DNA of 37,740 nucleotides from Helochares maculicollis (Eukaryota; Arthropoda; Insecta; Coleoptera; Hydrophilidae). The notes under the pieces were generated by a model. That model was not told where the DNA came from. It made no database searches and worked only from the letters and a program-made list of their open reading frames with translations. A program made the translations under genes and the position numbers. Below are positions 12,808 to 22,786 of the stretch, one piece after another (position 1 is the stretch's first letter; every line of letters begins with the position of its first letter). Where the stretch lies: assembly GCA_033557835.1 (NCBI GenBank), contig JAWQRO010000496.1, positions 1 through 37,740 on the forward strand, given 5' to 3'.

Positions 12808-15800
12808 CTGTTGACCCAAAAACTTATTAGTATAACACATCAAATTGTATACAAAATCATTTAAATAAAAAGACGTATTTAAACAGAAACATTCTCTCTT
12901 TCTAAGCTAAATTTCCATTTCTACTTTTATATATATCATATAAAAATTAAATTTATTTAATTAATTAAGATGAAATATCTGTAAAAAATGTTAGTAATAA
13001 ATAAACATACCTTATCAGATTCTCCACTACTCCATTTAGAATTGGAATTGTTTTCTCGGGGTGAGCCAGTTAAACTAATCAAGTTCCTGTGGTCAATATC
13101 TTTTTTCCTATGGCCACTTATCGATTCTAAAGAGATTAAATGAGATTTATTAAACAATCAAAGTGCTTATGAAATAAACTCCCTTTATTGATAGTAACAA
13201 ATGAAAATAAATATAATCGCCATTTAGGGCAAGCTACTACTACTATAAACATTACATTTGAAATAAATCTCCTACTTTTGCATGTTATTTCCGGAGTTTC
13301 TTCATCAAAGAACATATAATAATTTGGTTTGACTTTTGTGAAATAGAAACATTTTTCATTAATATGAAAATAGTCCCCGGAATTCTTAAATTTTCGTTCT
13401 GGACATAAGTTTGAGACAACATTGTACTCATTCTTTTTTATATGAAATAGTTTGATATATAATTTTCTTTTTTTTTCCTAATGCAAACATGTTTTAAATT
13501 TCAAAACTTGAATAGCATAAGCTAATTTTATGGTACCTTTTCTTCTAAGCTTTTTCATTAATATCTTAAATTTAAATACCTTGAGGTTGTAATTCAGGCA
13601 ATGAAGGGAGAACCCTATGGTCGACGTCCGCTCCGGTTGTTCGCATCCCAACATCATGATACTCAATTGGATCATTGTTAAAACTTTCTTTTTCAAATAG
13701 TGGGGGACTTTCGGGAGTATCTAAGTCAACAGTCGTAGGTGCATCCCAAGACACTTCGTTTTCCCAAGTCTCTGGTTCCTCTTCAGGATTATACTCGTCC
13801 CCTCCCGTGTAAGAGTTGGTCGTGGTAGGCGGCGGATAGTTCATCTGAGGGGCTGAAAAATCGGTTTCAGGAGTGGGAAACGAGCCGGCGCCCCCTGCGC
13901 TCGTGTAGGAGGAAGAGGGTGGAGGCGCATTGAAGTTACCATCCCCACTTTGAAAATTGGATGATTGGAATGGAGGAGGCACGGATGGAGTGTAGTTTGG
14001 CATGGCTGAGTCATATGGGGCCGTATTGCTATATGATGTGTTCGTCCCAGAATTGTAAGAATCACTGTACGTAGAAACGGTTCCGTAGCCAGATTCGTTT
14101 TTGCTAAAAGGAGGAATCGGAGGCGGCATGAGTGGTACTTGTCCACTCGGGTTGTACGGGTAATCGTTTGAGTTGGTGACGGAAGGGGGAGGAGGTGGGA
14201 CAGAGGTCCGGAACAGCCCAGAAATGTTGGTGCTGGTGTTGTAGCTGTTGCTGGATACCGTTGCTGTCGCCGTCGTGTTTGTGCTGTTGAAAACTGTCGA
14301 GCTGAGATTCTGGAGGTTGAAAGGAGTGTTTCCGCCCATGAAGCTGGAGAAACCATTGTTAGGGAAGTCGCTGCTGTTTTCGTTCGTAGGAGGTGGAGGA
14401 ACCGGGTTATAGAAACCTGGATTGGCGAACTGTGAATAGTCAGGCGAAGAGGTCTTCAAGGTGTTGTCAAATTCATCGTCAGAATCGGCACTTGGAGATG
14501 GAGCATTTATGTCGGGAGATGGGATAGGGCTACTTAACGTCGGCTTGAGCTCCTCCAACTTTTTCTTGAGGTTTTTAACGCGAGCTGCGAATGCTTTATA
14601 TGCATTCGCTACGAGCTTAACATCTTTCTTATCTTTGTCCAATTGATTATCTGCTTGCACCAAGAGATTAATCAAATGGTTTCTCGCTTTGATTTCGTTT
14701 TTAAGAGCCTGAATATACGACTCCATGTGCTTTACATATTCATCAATTTCTTTTTCTACATCATCCACATGAGCACGATCTAAATTGAACAAACAAAAAT
14801 GCCAATGAACAATTACTTTATAATTCTACACATTTTTATATAGAAAATGAAAGAAAATCCAGAGATCAGAAAAAATCTATAAGAACCATATACTCAACCT
14901 AGAATCAAGAGAATACTCCAAAATTTAGATTGTTGCTATAAGATATAATACAAAAATATTCTTATATGTCATCCTAGAAGAAACTTGGAAATCCCAAAAG
15001 AGAATTCTTAAACTTGATAAAACCATAGGGACCCTATGAGGAATCATCCACGAATTTCAATATTTTATGTTGTTCTAGATTTATGCTTCAAACATTTTTT
15101 CCCAAAAACCTAAAATTTTGTTTACTATTCTAAACTTCTTCTGGAGTTTTTTTTAAATTGCAGATATTTTTTATGAGAATCTAAATTTGATTTTCATTTT
15201 TAAAATGCTATAATTAAAAATTTGTATACAAATTTGTATAGAAAAATTTATTTTAATCACTAGCTGTTGCTTTAAAAGAATGATATATAGTATATCTAAC
15301 TATTCCTTATGCAACATACATTTTTTTTTTAATATTTTTTGGGACTATATTGTTAACAAACAGTGAATTGGGAATTGTAATGTTGACAAAATTTCTGAAA
15401 CGACTGGCACAGTTAGAATTGAAAAGAATTAAACCAATTTCTAAAGTACAATAGTACCTTAAGCTCAGGAACCTACCTTTACAGCAATAAAATTAATAAA
15501 TATTGACAAATAATTGCTATAAAAACCATAAAAAATTTACTGCGTTACTTTGAATCAGTATGGTAGTTTTCTATGAATTCATTAATAAAACTATTCTTTT
15601 ATTAGGTTGTCCAATAAATTTTGCGGTTCCATAAGAAAAAGACAATTTTATGGTTTGAAATACATTTTATTATTCAATATACTCTCATTTGATGAAAAAC
15701 TTGCAGCGCATGAATTTTTTTTGTAGATCTGGAAACAGATGGTAGTCTCTAGTGTAAAAGGTGGATGTTCCAACAATTCGAATTTTATTTCATGGATTTT

Positions 15801-18800
15801 AGCCATTGTAAAAATAATGTTGTTACACAGTGCATTGTCTTAATGAAACAGAATTTTTTTCTCCTGCAAACCAGATCTTTTTTATGAAGTGTTTGCAGCT
15901 GATCTAAAAAGCTGCAATAATATTCCGAATTTATTGCTTTACGAATTTGCAACCAAAATTCCTATCAGACCCCAAGAAAACCATTGCTAAAGTCTCCTTG
16001 GCCGATTTCTGGACATGAACTTGTTTCGGGACAGAAGAACCAGGTTCACAACACTTTTTAGCCTTTTATTTTGATTCAGGATCACGGTGATAGACCTAAG
16101 TCTCATTGATAGTGATGAATCGACACACATAATTAACTTTATCTTTTCGAAAACAATCTAAATGTTGTTAAGAAAGTAGCATTCGAATGTTTTTTTTTGT
16201 TCCATCGTTAGAGAATGCGACACCCATTGTGCACACAGCTTTCTGAAATCCAATACTTCAGTAAAAATATTGCTTACACTTCCCAATAAGACTTCTACGG
16301 CTTCTAGTAAATCTCTTTCAGTCACTAGACTATTTCCCCATACAATATTCTGCATTTCTAGTATTGTTTTTGGACATAGATCGTCCTCGAAGCTTGAACG
16401 ACCACATTTAAGTTCAGCAATCCATCTTGCTACTGTACTAATTGAAGACGAAGGGTCCTAACACATTTAAAAAAATTTCTCTTATTTGAAACCTTCCTAA
16501 AACTGAAATTCAACCACTCCATACTTGATTTTTCCATTATAAAAAAATACTGTGACACATCGATACTAAATGGCTTGTAAACAAAGAATGAATCAACATA
16601 TTGAAAGAAAACTTCACATATGTTTATATGAAAAGTGTATCAACATAATAACACAAAATTATGCTAGCAGCAACACCTTTTCTCATCGAACCGAAAATTT
16701 ATTGAACAACCTATTATTAGATTGGTGTATAATTATTGCGGCTGTTTTCAGCAAATTTTTTTCAACAAATACAATGCAAATAAAAAAAACATATAAACAC
16801 TTCAAGAAGTGCTTCCAAATGTCTTCCCTTTTTCTGGGATTTCTGATGTAGTTACTATTTTTGGATGTCCTTGACATAAATCGTCTTCAAGGCTTGTCCA
16901 ACCATGTTTACATTCAACAACCCATCTTTCTACTGTACTAATTGAAGGCGAAGAATCCTTACATAGTTTTCGACATTCGTTCATAAATTTCCTTTGCTGT
17001 TAAACCGTCCCAATGCCACAATACACAAAAAAAATATTTGAAAGTGTCAGTCTAACGTATATCGAACAGGTATTACTACATCGGCTGCAACATTTTCTCT
17101 AGGATAGCGTTATAGCTAACCCCGATGTCAGGCCCGGACGATAGGACGGTCAGGAAACTATCTCGTAACCTAATTGATCAGTCAGCTACTTTGCAACCGA
17201 GGAATACTAGGATGTCCCACGAAGGTGAAGCATGTTTGTGCCGCTCATCCAGCATGACAAATGCACATGGACTACAGACTCACAAATATGGATAGTTAAA
17301 GCAGTTATCCTATCCAACTAAAGCTCGCATCGCTACCCTCAACATTGGTACACTCACTTGACGCTGCCGAGAAGTCGCTGATCTTGTTAAACCTCGACAA
17401 GTGAACATTACTTGCATCTAAGAGACAAGGTGGAAAAGGCAGAAATCGCGATTCATCAGCGACAGATACAAATTCATCATCACGGCACCAGTAACACCAA
17501 AGGAGTCACAATCGTCATTATTTACTCAGCCTACGCTCCCCATACTGGATGTGGTGAAGAAAAGGAATATAAGTTTTGATGGGAACTATATGACCACATC
17601 TCATCCTCTTCTACAGAGGATATACTACTTCTCCATGGTGATTTCAATGGACAAAAAATAAAATTTTTCTCAAATATTATCTTAAACAGTTCTATTAGTG
17701 ACAACAGAAATAAATTAGAAATATTCGTTTGTTCGGGAAGTTTGACCTGACTTCTAGTAGGTTGCGTACGGACAAGTCTAATTATATATCAAGTCGATAA
17801 ACACAAAAAATATGCATACGTATCGTAAAATATCAAATGAACCGGTAATTTTTATTGTGAAATATTAAATTTAGATTTTTAGATCAAATGCTCAATGCAT
17901 TTAGATTAGACTTTCAGATTTCAGTATTGGAAAAACATCTGTACTCAAATTAACATCAAATTTAATACTTATAAAACAGAAACAAAAACAAATAAAGTAA
18001 GCAAAACTTTATTTGTGAGTGCACACACAAACACAATATTCTCAGCTATATATAACGTATATGTAAAATGAAAATTTATTTAAAAAAATCTGGACCAATT
18101 TTTGTAGATTCATAAAAAATCCTGAAAATTACAAATTTGAAAAATCTGAGGCTTAATCATTAAAGTCCATTATAATTCTGAAGACTTATGATAATTATTA
18201 AAATGAATCATGTACTATGCTGAAATTTCCAAAAATTATTGTATAAAACAAATGAAGAAAATTCTAAAACTCCTGACGCTTAACAATAACTGTGAAAATC
18301 TTGCAAAATGTTGAAGGAAAATAATTTTGAAATCTTTATGAATTCATTTTAGTCCAGTAATATAGACAAAAGTGCAGAGTAGCAGAGCATCTCTTAAAAA
18401 TATGGAGAAAATATATATTAAAAAGTTCTAAAACAAAAGAAAACACAGAATAAAAAATCCTGAAACTTCTGAAGAGTAATCATGGAAAAATTTGAATTAC
18501 GTAAAATTATAAAAAATAAATCTCTTCAGTGCGTAGCTCGTAAATAAATAATTGTAGGTATATCATCCGACGTGTTGGAGGTAACATGTTTACTTCATAT
18601 TTTTGAGACAATATTAGTCTCAAACAATTATTTTACTTATAGAGAGAATCTTAAAAGTACAAACCATTGTTTGATGATTTGGGGGAGCAAGTAGAATATT
18701 TGAAAACTTAAGAGCGGTAGGTTTGGGTGATATTGATCCAAACTGGAATCAATTTACTATTTCATCTAAAACTTTCATTCTCTAGAAATTTAGAGCAGAA

Positions 18801-20100
18801 ATCTAACAGTTCACATTATAAGTAAGACAAATCTCAATCTTTTGATAAATTATCTGTAGTGACAAATTCTATAACCTTTACAGATAATGAAAAACAGCTA
18901 AGAGTTTGGAGCTCTTAATTTGAATTTTGATTGCAAAGTCCCTTCCAAAGAACTTAGTTATTAGGACATTGATGTTTTACTCAGAACTATACAAAAAATT
19001 CTAGTGCTGCAGTATAGGTTTTCAATTAAATGGCTTTCAAATTTGAACGCTTTACAAATGCACAGATTTAGAAAAATTAACGTACCTTTTAAGGAAGAAA
19101 GCATGCTATCACCTTCTAAGATTTTAGGGTTGTGTTCTTTAAATTTTTTCTGCTTTGCATCTGTTTCAGATTCTAGCTTTGCGCAATTTCTGATTTTCGT
19201 AATTAGATATTGCGATTCGAATTCGTGAGGCTCATCACTTTTCCTAGCGGGCGGAGAGGCGCTTATCAGGCCACTCAAGTCCCCTATAAAATCTTCTCCA
19301 TAAATCCCTCGTTGTTCCCATATCTTGAATATTCGCAGGATTTTATGCTTTACCTTCTCATCGCTAAAATTTCAACATGTTATTGTTCAACTAAACCTAA
19401 AAATTTTCCTGCGTATTTGCAGTATAAAAGACTGATTATAAACAAACCTTATCAATGTGGAATCAAAATCTTACTAATGAATTTTAGGTATAACTGCAAT
19501 TTGTTATTTGATTTCACCATAAGTAGCAAAATTCAATTACCTATCATATATACAATCACAAGATAATCTGTACGAATGACTGGCTATTTAATTGATACTA
19601 CATTCTTTTGGTTTTATAAGTGATACTATAGCAGAACAATCACTAAGAATGTTTTTAGGATAGCCTTCACTTACAAGGGACCCTTGAATTATGTGTTATT
19701 TGAATGTATTGCTTATTTAGATCTATTTATTTGCATCTTCGTCTATCGTATGGTAATACATATTGATAGTATTGTCTATTTATATTAGTGGTGTATTATC
19801 TTACCGAACTAATGGAGTAGCCTTCTGTAAAGACGTTCCCCAGCTTTCCACAAACTCATAGTTTCTTCGTTTGGAGTACTGAATAACATCGTTGGCCAAA
19901 TAAAACAAAGTGAGTCTATGCTCAACTTTGACTCGTTTAAGAACATTCAGCCAAGCACTGACAATCTTCTTGTGATGCTGGCGGTTCTCCAGGCACCAAT
20001 GGCAGCAAGTGTTGATGCTTTCTTGAGAGTCTTTCAAGTTAGTCAGCTTCTTTTCGAACAGAAGCATGTTGAACTCAGAGTCACTCAAATTACCAGCCAT
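11866..20100 (-). CDS. RPRD2-like protein (CID-containing, five coding exons)
   Basis: The predicted 943-residue protein belongs to the RPRD/Rtt103 group. These nuclear proteins bind the phosphorylated C-terminal tail of RNA polymerase II through a CID and affect transcription and termination. Coding exons, joined in consistent phase with GT-AG introns, are 20100-19805, 19363-19086, 14779-13580, 13126-13011 and 12807-11866. The CID covers about residues 1-135, with NVLKRVKVEHRLTLFYLAND and then KHKILRIFKIWEQRGIYG across exons 1-2. A helical coiled coil follows at about 192-275, then a long Pro/Ser/Asn-rich low-complexity region. Four D(H/Y)R motifs lie at about 578-640, and the last 75 or so residues are rich in RGG/RG, typical of RNA-binding tails. 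The motif IDHRNLISLTGSP supports RPRD2 rather than RPRD1. Human RPRD2 is longer (about 1,460 residues), most of the difference being disordered sequence. The start ATG precedes the CID directly, as in relatives. Intron 2 (4.3 kb) is full of transposon remnants. Confidence 0.88.
13011..13126 (-). CDS. RPRD2-like coding exon 4 (short)
   Basis: This 116-base exon lies between TCTTTAG and AAG|GTATGT and keeps phase on both sides. It encodes about 38 residues containing IDHRNLISLTGSPRENN, a segment I associate with RPRD2 proteins. It would be missed by an ATG-based search because it has no start of its own. Confidence 0.8.
13580..14779 (-). CDS. RPRD2-like coding exon 3 (coiled coil and low-complexity region)
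   Basis: The exon begins after AATTTAG and completes a GAT (Asp192) codon. Residues 192-275 form a charged heptad-like helix (VEKEIDEYVKHMESYIQALK onwards). The remaining 300 or so residues are Pro, Ser, Asn, Thr and Tyr rich, with runs such as VPPPPPSV. It closes with DHRVLPSLPELQPQ before the donor G|GTATTT. Confidence 0.88.
15604..16711 (-). mobile_element. Degenerate mariner element with both terminal inverted repeats
   Basis: The left border reads TTAGGTTGTCCAATAAATTT and the right border, reverse-complemented, AGGTTGTTCAATAAATTTTC. They are matching terminal inverted repeats that extend into GCGGTTC.ATAAGAAAA-like sequence. On the minus strand, mariner transposase pieces appear in order but in several frames: MEKSSMEW near 16538, SSISTVARWIAELKCGRSSF near 16440, WVSHSLTMEQKK near 16210, RFITINET (catalytic Asp decayed) near 16110, and TMAKIHEIKFELLEHPP near 15800. 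The C-terminal end after LEHPP is deleted, giving about 1.1 kb instead of about 1.3 kb. It sits in RPRD2-like intron 2 in the same orientation as the gene. Confidence 0.8.
16713..17040 (-). mobile_element. Second, internally deleted mariner remnant
   Basis: The left end reads TTAGATTGGTGTATAATTAT followed by TGCGG, a terminal repeat different from that of the neighbour and resembling mellifera-type mariner ends. On the minus strand near 16965-16810 it encodes PSISTVERWVVECKHGWTSL and EDDLCQGHPKIVTTSEI, the helix-turn-helix and linker part of the transposase. Everything between that and the left terminal repeat is missing. The far (5') end is uncertain. Confidence 0.65.
17090..17652 (+). mobile_element. 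RTE-type LINE endonuclease remnant
   Basis: From 17323 the plus strand encodes ARIATLNIGTLT, then CREVADLVKPRQVNITCI, an in-frame stop, ETRWK, and after a frameshift IYSAYAPHTGCGEEKEYKF and ILLLHGDFNG. These are the successive motifs of apurinic-like endonucleases of non-LTR retrotransposons (N.GTL, ETRW, YAP, GDFN). The stops and frame changes show a dead copy. The GC-richer 17090-17320 stretch immediately upstream is probably its 5' part, which is inference. It ends abruptly after GDFNG, and the reverse transcriptase is absent here. Confidence 0.75.
17653..19085. other. Remainder of RPRD2-like intron 2
   Basis: AT-rich intron sequence. I see no exon, element or structured RNA in it. Confidence 0.5.
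19086..19363 (-). CDS. RPRD2-like coding exon 2 (C-terminal CID)
   Basis: The acceptor TTTTAG precedes CGATGAG and completes Arg99-Asp100. The exon encodes the final CID helices (KILRIFKIWEQRGIYGEDFI) and the start of the linker. It ends at AAAAG|GTACGT with one base of the next codon. The true 5' end is 19363, not the first ATG in the exon. Confidence 0.85.
19805..20100 (-). CDS. RPRD2-like coding exon 1 (N-terminal CID)
   Basis: It encodes residues 1-98 plus two bases of codon 99. The exon starts at MAGNLSDSEF and covers the first helices of the CID, including the LANDVIQYSKRRNYEF helix. The donor reads CG|GTAAGAT, and the split Arg codon is completed by exon 2. Confidence 0.88.
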
Positions 20101-20560
20101 TGTCCATTAGAGGATAGGGAACACTCTGCGAGCGATGGGTGTGTGTTAAATTCGGTCGAAAACTACAACTTAACCAAACTTTAAGCGAACCAAAACAACA
20201 CCACTCAAAATTAAGTATCTAAACGGGAGGAAAACGTCATTACGGCGGAGGGCCGGATTCCAAACGTACACTGAACAAACACCAGGCGTCCTCAGAAAAC
20301 TCCTTCAATATCATATTGTCCGACTTGGAAAAATCTCTCTCAGCTTGTCCAGGAGCTTTCGATCTGGATTATACAAACAAATTCACATGGAAACCTCCAA
20401 TTAGTCAACCCGAACCATAATTGCACTCATAATCCGCAAAACTAACCACAACGGCTACAACTTTGATCCCTTTAATACTTTAAATAAACGAATTGCCTCT
20501 GCGACCAAAAATGACCTCGTATTAACGAAAATTCTTCTTGTAATGACAGAAATATTCCCT
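20101..20560 (-). promoter_or_regulatory. Probable promoter and 5' UTR of the RPRD2-like gene
   Basis: The DNA immediately upstream of the RPRD2-like ATG (read leftwards) is richer in CpG than its surroundings, with GTCATTACGGCGGAGGGCCG at about 20237. No TATA box is obvious at a clear distance. The call rests on position and composition only. Confidence 0.45.
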
Positions 20561-20870
20561 AAAATTATAATTCAAGCTCCGCCATGTTTTTTTCTGCCAA
20601 CTTCACTCTGTAAATAATCTAGAGCTGCAACTAACTTCACGGCTGTTATTCCAATCATAATTCAAAACTTAAATGATAATCGCTCTCTCATGTGTTTCAA
20701 CTCGCATGACAGCAAATTACCAAGAAATACGCACAATAAAACTGCATGGAATCCTAAATACACCCTGTAAACATTCAACGCCGCTTTGGTTCTTCAATTG
20801 TCAAAATTGCATTGTTAGTTGCCTATTATCTGCTGTTATCAAATTACACAATTCATTTTACAATCTCGTA

Positions 20871-21701
20871 TACTATACGAAGTATAGTAAAGGGAAGGTA
20901 TTAGGATCATGAAACAATTCGACCTCGAGACTTTGACGGATCTCCACGTGTCGAGTGCTCCTGAATCCATTTTGACCATTTTGTGAGTATGTAAACACGA
21001 TAGCGGTCAGAGCTGGAGCGATGAAATTTTGGCATACAGCCATTATCGCAAAAACTTAGATCTGCATCAACTTTTGAGGTATGTAAGACTACCGTAAGTA
21101 CCCGTTTACCTACATAGTTTTGAAATTTTTTCAAGTAAAGTAGTCTTTAGCTGTCCAATTGAAATTTCATACACATCTTAATTATTACGAAAAACTCGCA
21201 GATACAAATTTTTAACATGATCGGAGCATTGGAAGTGCTATTTTTATAATTTTAAAAATTCCAATTTTAGTAGGCTTTGGAATAAAAAAATTTACAAAAG
21301 TGTTACAAAAATGGTAAAAATGGAAAATATAGCAATAACAAAAAGTTCCGTGTAAATTTAAACACCGGAAGTGGGACTTTAAAGTCATAAATTTCATTTT
21401 TTAGTTATGAATTTATATTCTAAAATTGCACCCTTCCTTTAGTTATGACTTTACATTTTAAAATTCAAGCCTTCGCAAAGGGTTTTTACAAGCGTTCCAT
21501 ATTGGACACTAGTGAATAGTATATTTACACACAAAGTTTTGACCAGTACATAAAGAAATATTAAAAATATTCCAATGATTATGAATTTTAAAACTTACTT
21601 TTAGTTTTGAAATTCATGTAAGTGTTCGTAGTTTTATTATTAATCACAGGTACTTTTATGTCGTACAAATATTTATACGGGACTGTTGAGTGGAGACACT
21701 C
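20871..21701 (+). repeat. Dispersed repeat family, copy B (complete-looking, 831 bp)
   Basis: The left end is a perfect hairpin, TACTATAC-GAA-GTATAGTA (20871-20889), followed by AAGGGAAGGTATTAGGATCATG. The right end is a second hairpin, GAGTG-GAGA-CACTC (21688-21701), preceded by ATTTATACGGGACTGTTGAG. Internal landmarks shared with the other copies are GTAAACACGATAGCGGTCAG, GATCTGCATCAACTTTTGAG, GTAGTTTTATTATTAATCAC and AGGTACTTTTATG. It has no coding capacity. Unlike copies C and D it lacks the tRNA-like core. It lies between the RPRD2-like and SPS1 genes. Confidence 0.8.
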
Positions 21702-22160
21702 AAGATTTTTTATGTCTGCAACAACTGAATATGTAATTTTAAAATGATTAATTACATCTACAGAAGGCAGAAGTCAAAAGCAATAAAATGCATTGTAAAT
21801 TTAGAATAGTTATATTTCCGAAATGTATCTTACAAAAAATACCATTACAAACATCTCCTTATTACTAAACACTGAAATAAAAGAAAAAGTAACTTTGAAT
21901 AAGAGAATAATATACAAAATATGAAATTAAGATTCTACTATCCAAATTTATTGGAGTTCAATAAAAACATTGGTGAAGTACATATGATTTTGAGGGGGAG
22001 AGGAAAAATTGTATGAATTCCTTCCGTTTAAACTTATGAAAATCTGTTTCTTCCTCGGCACCTCTAAATGCAAAATCCAAAAGCTACTAACAATATAAAA
22101 CGGCATTATCATTTTAGACCGGATCCAGTCAGCTATGAGGAAAGAGAACAATAGAAAATT
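21702..22160. other. AT-rich spacer downstream of SPS1
   Basis: Nothing recognisable apart from the 3' flank of SPS1. The minus-strand open frame at 21948-22151 shows no motif. Confidence 0.45.
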
Positions 22161-22164
22161 GTTT

Positions 22165-22170
22165 TTTATT
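22165..22170 (-). terminator. Candidate poly(A) signal of SPS1
   Basis: TTTATT on the plus strand is AATAAA in the SPS1 direction, about 105 bases after the stop codon. The distance suits a short 3' UTR. Confidence 0.5.
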
Positions 22171-22273
22171 TAAATCTACAAGCTTAGAACTGTATGACTT
22201 TGCGGTTAGAAAATTAACGGCTAGGTCAAAAATAAAATAAATTTCATAATCATAAATAAACGAGGGATAACTC

Positions 22274-22786
22274 TTATTCCTTGGCAGGGACTTCGATCAC
22301 TCGAGGTTTATCAATGATACGGGCGGTGCGGTTGCCTTTCTCTACAATGCCTATGATCCAGGCTTGGTAGCCCTCTTGCTTTTCGATGTCTTTGCAGTAA
22401 GCAGCAGCTTGTTCTCGGGGCAAACAGATCAGCAGCCCGCCCGAGGTCTCAGCCGAATGGCCCTGGAGCAGTTGGAACATGTTTCCGCAGGCTTTGGCTA
22501 CAGCCGCCATCTTGGCGATCACTGGGAGGTTGTGTATCACGAAGGAGACCTCATTTTTTTGATGAGAGGCTAGAGTTTGAGCATGACCGAGCAGCCCAAA
22601 TCCCGTAACATCTGTGGCTCCGTGGGCATTGTATTTGTGCATGAGCCGGCTCGCAATACGGTTCAGACGAGCCATAGAGTCCATGGCTCGATGGTACGCT
22701 TTGCGAACATCTTCTTCACTCACAACCAACTTTATGCGATTCCAACGTTCTGGCTGGTCCAGCCACTGATGGGCGTTAACTGCCAC
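22274..22786 (-). CDS. Sps1: SPS1 coding exon 3 (terminal)
   Basis: It encodes 170 residues, beginning VAVNAHQWLDQPERWNR after ATTAAAG and ending in VPAKE and a stop. It contains HGATDVTGFGLLGHAQTLA and the QGHSAETSGGLLICLPRE segment of the C-terminal domain. GTG is a spliced-in valine codon, not a start. Confidence 0.92.
   Translation of the reverse strand: MAVNAHQWLDQPERWNRIKLVVSEEDVRKAYHRAMDSMARLNRIASRLMHKYNAHGATDVTGFGLLGHAQTLASHQKNEVSFVIHNLPVIAKMAAVAKACGNMFQLLQGHSAETSGGLLICLPREQAAAYCKDIEKQEGYQAWIIGIVEKGNRTARIIDKPRVIEVPAKE

Noticed and set aside
13841..14356. 171-codon minus-strand open frame
   Set aside because: It is an out-of-frame shadow of the proline/serine-rich exon 3 of the RPRD2-like gene, which has consistent splice phases and known motifs.
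22160..22274. Search for a SECIS element downstream of SPS1
   Set aside because: The gene has Arg instead of UGA at the selenocysteine site, so none is required, and I saw no convincing stem with the AUGA/GA core.
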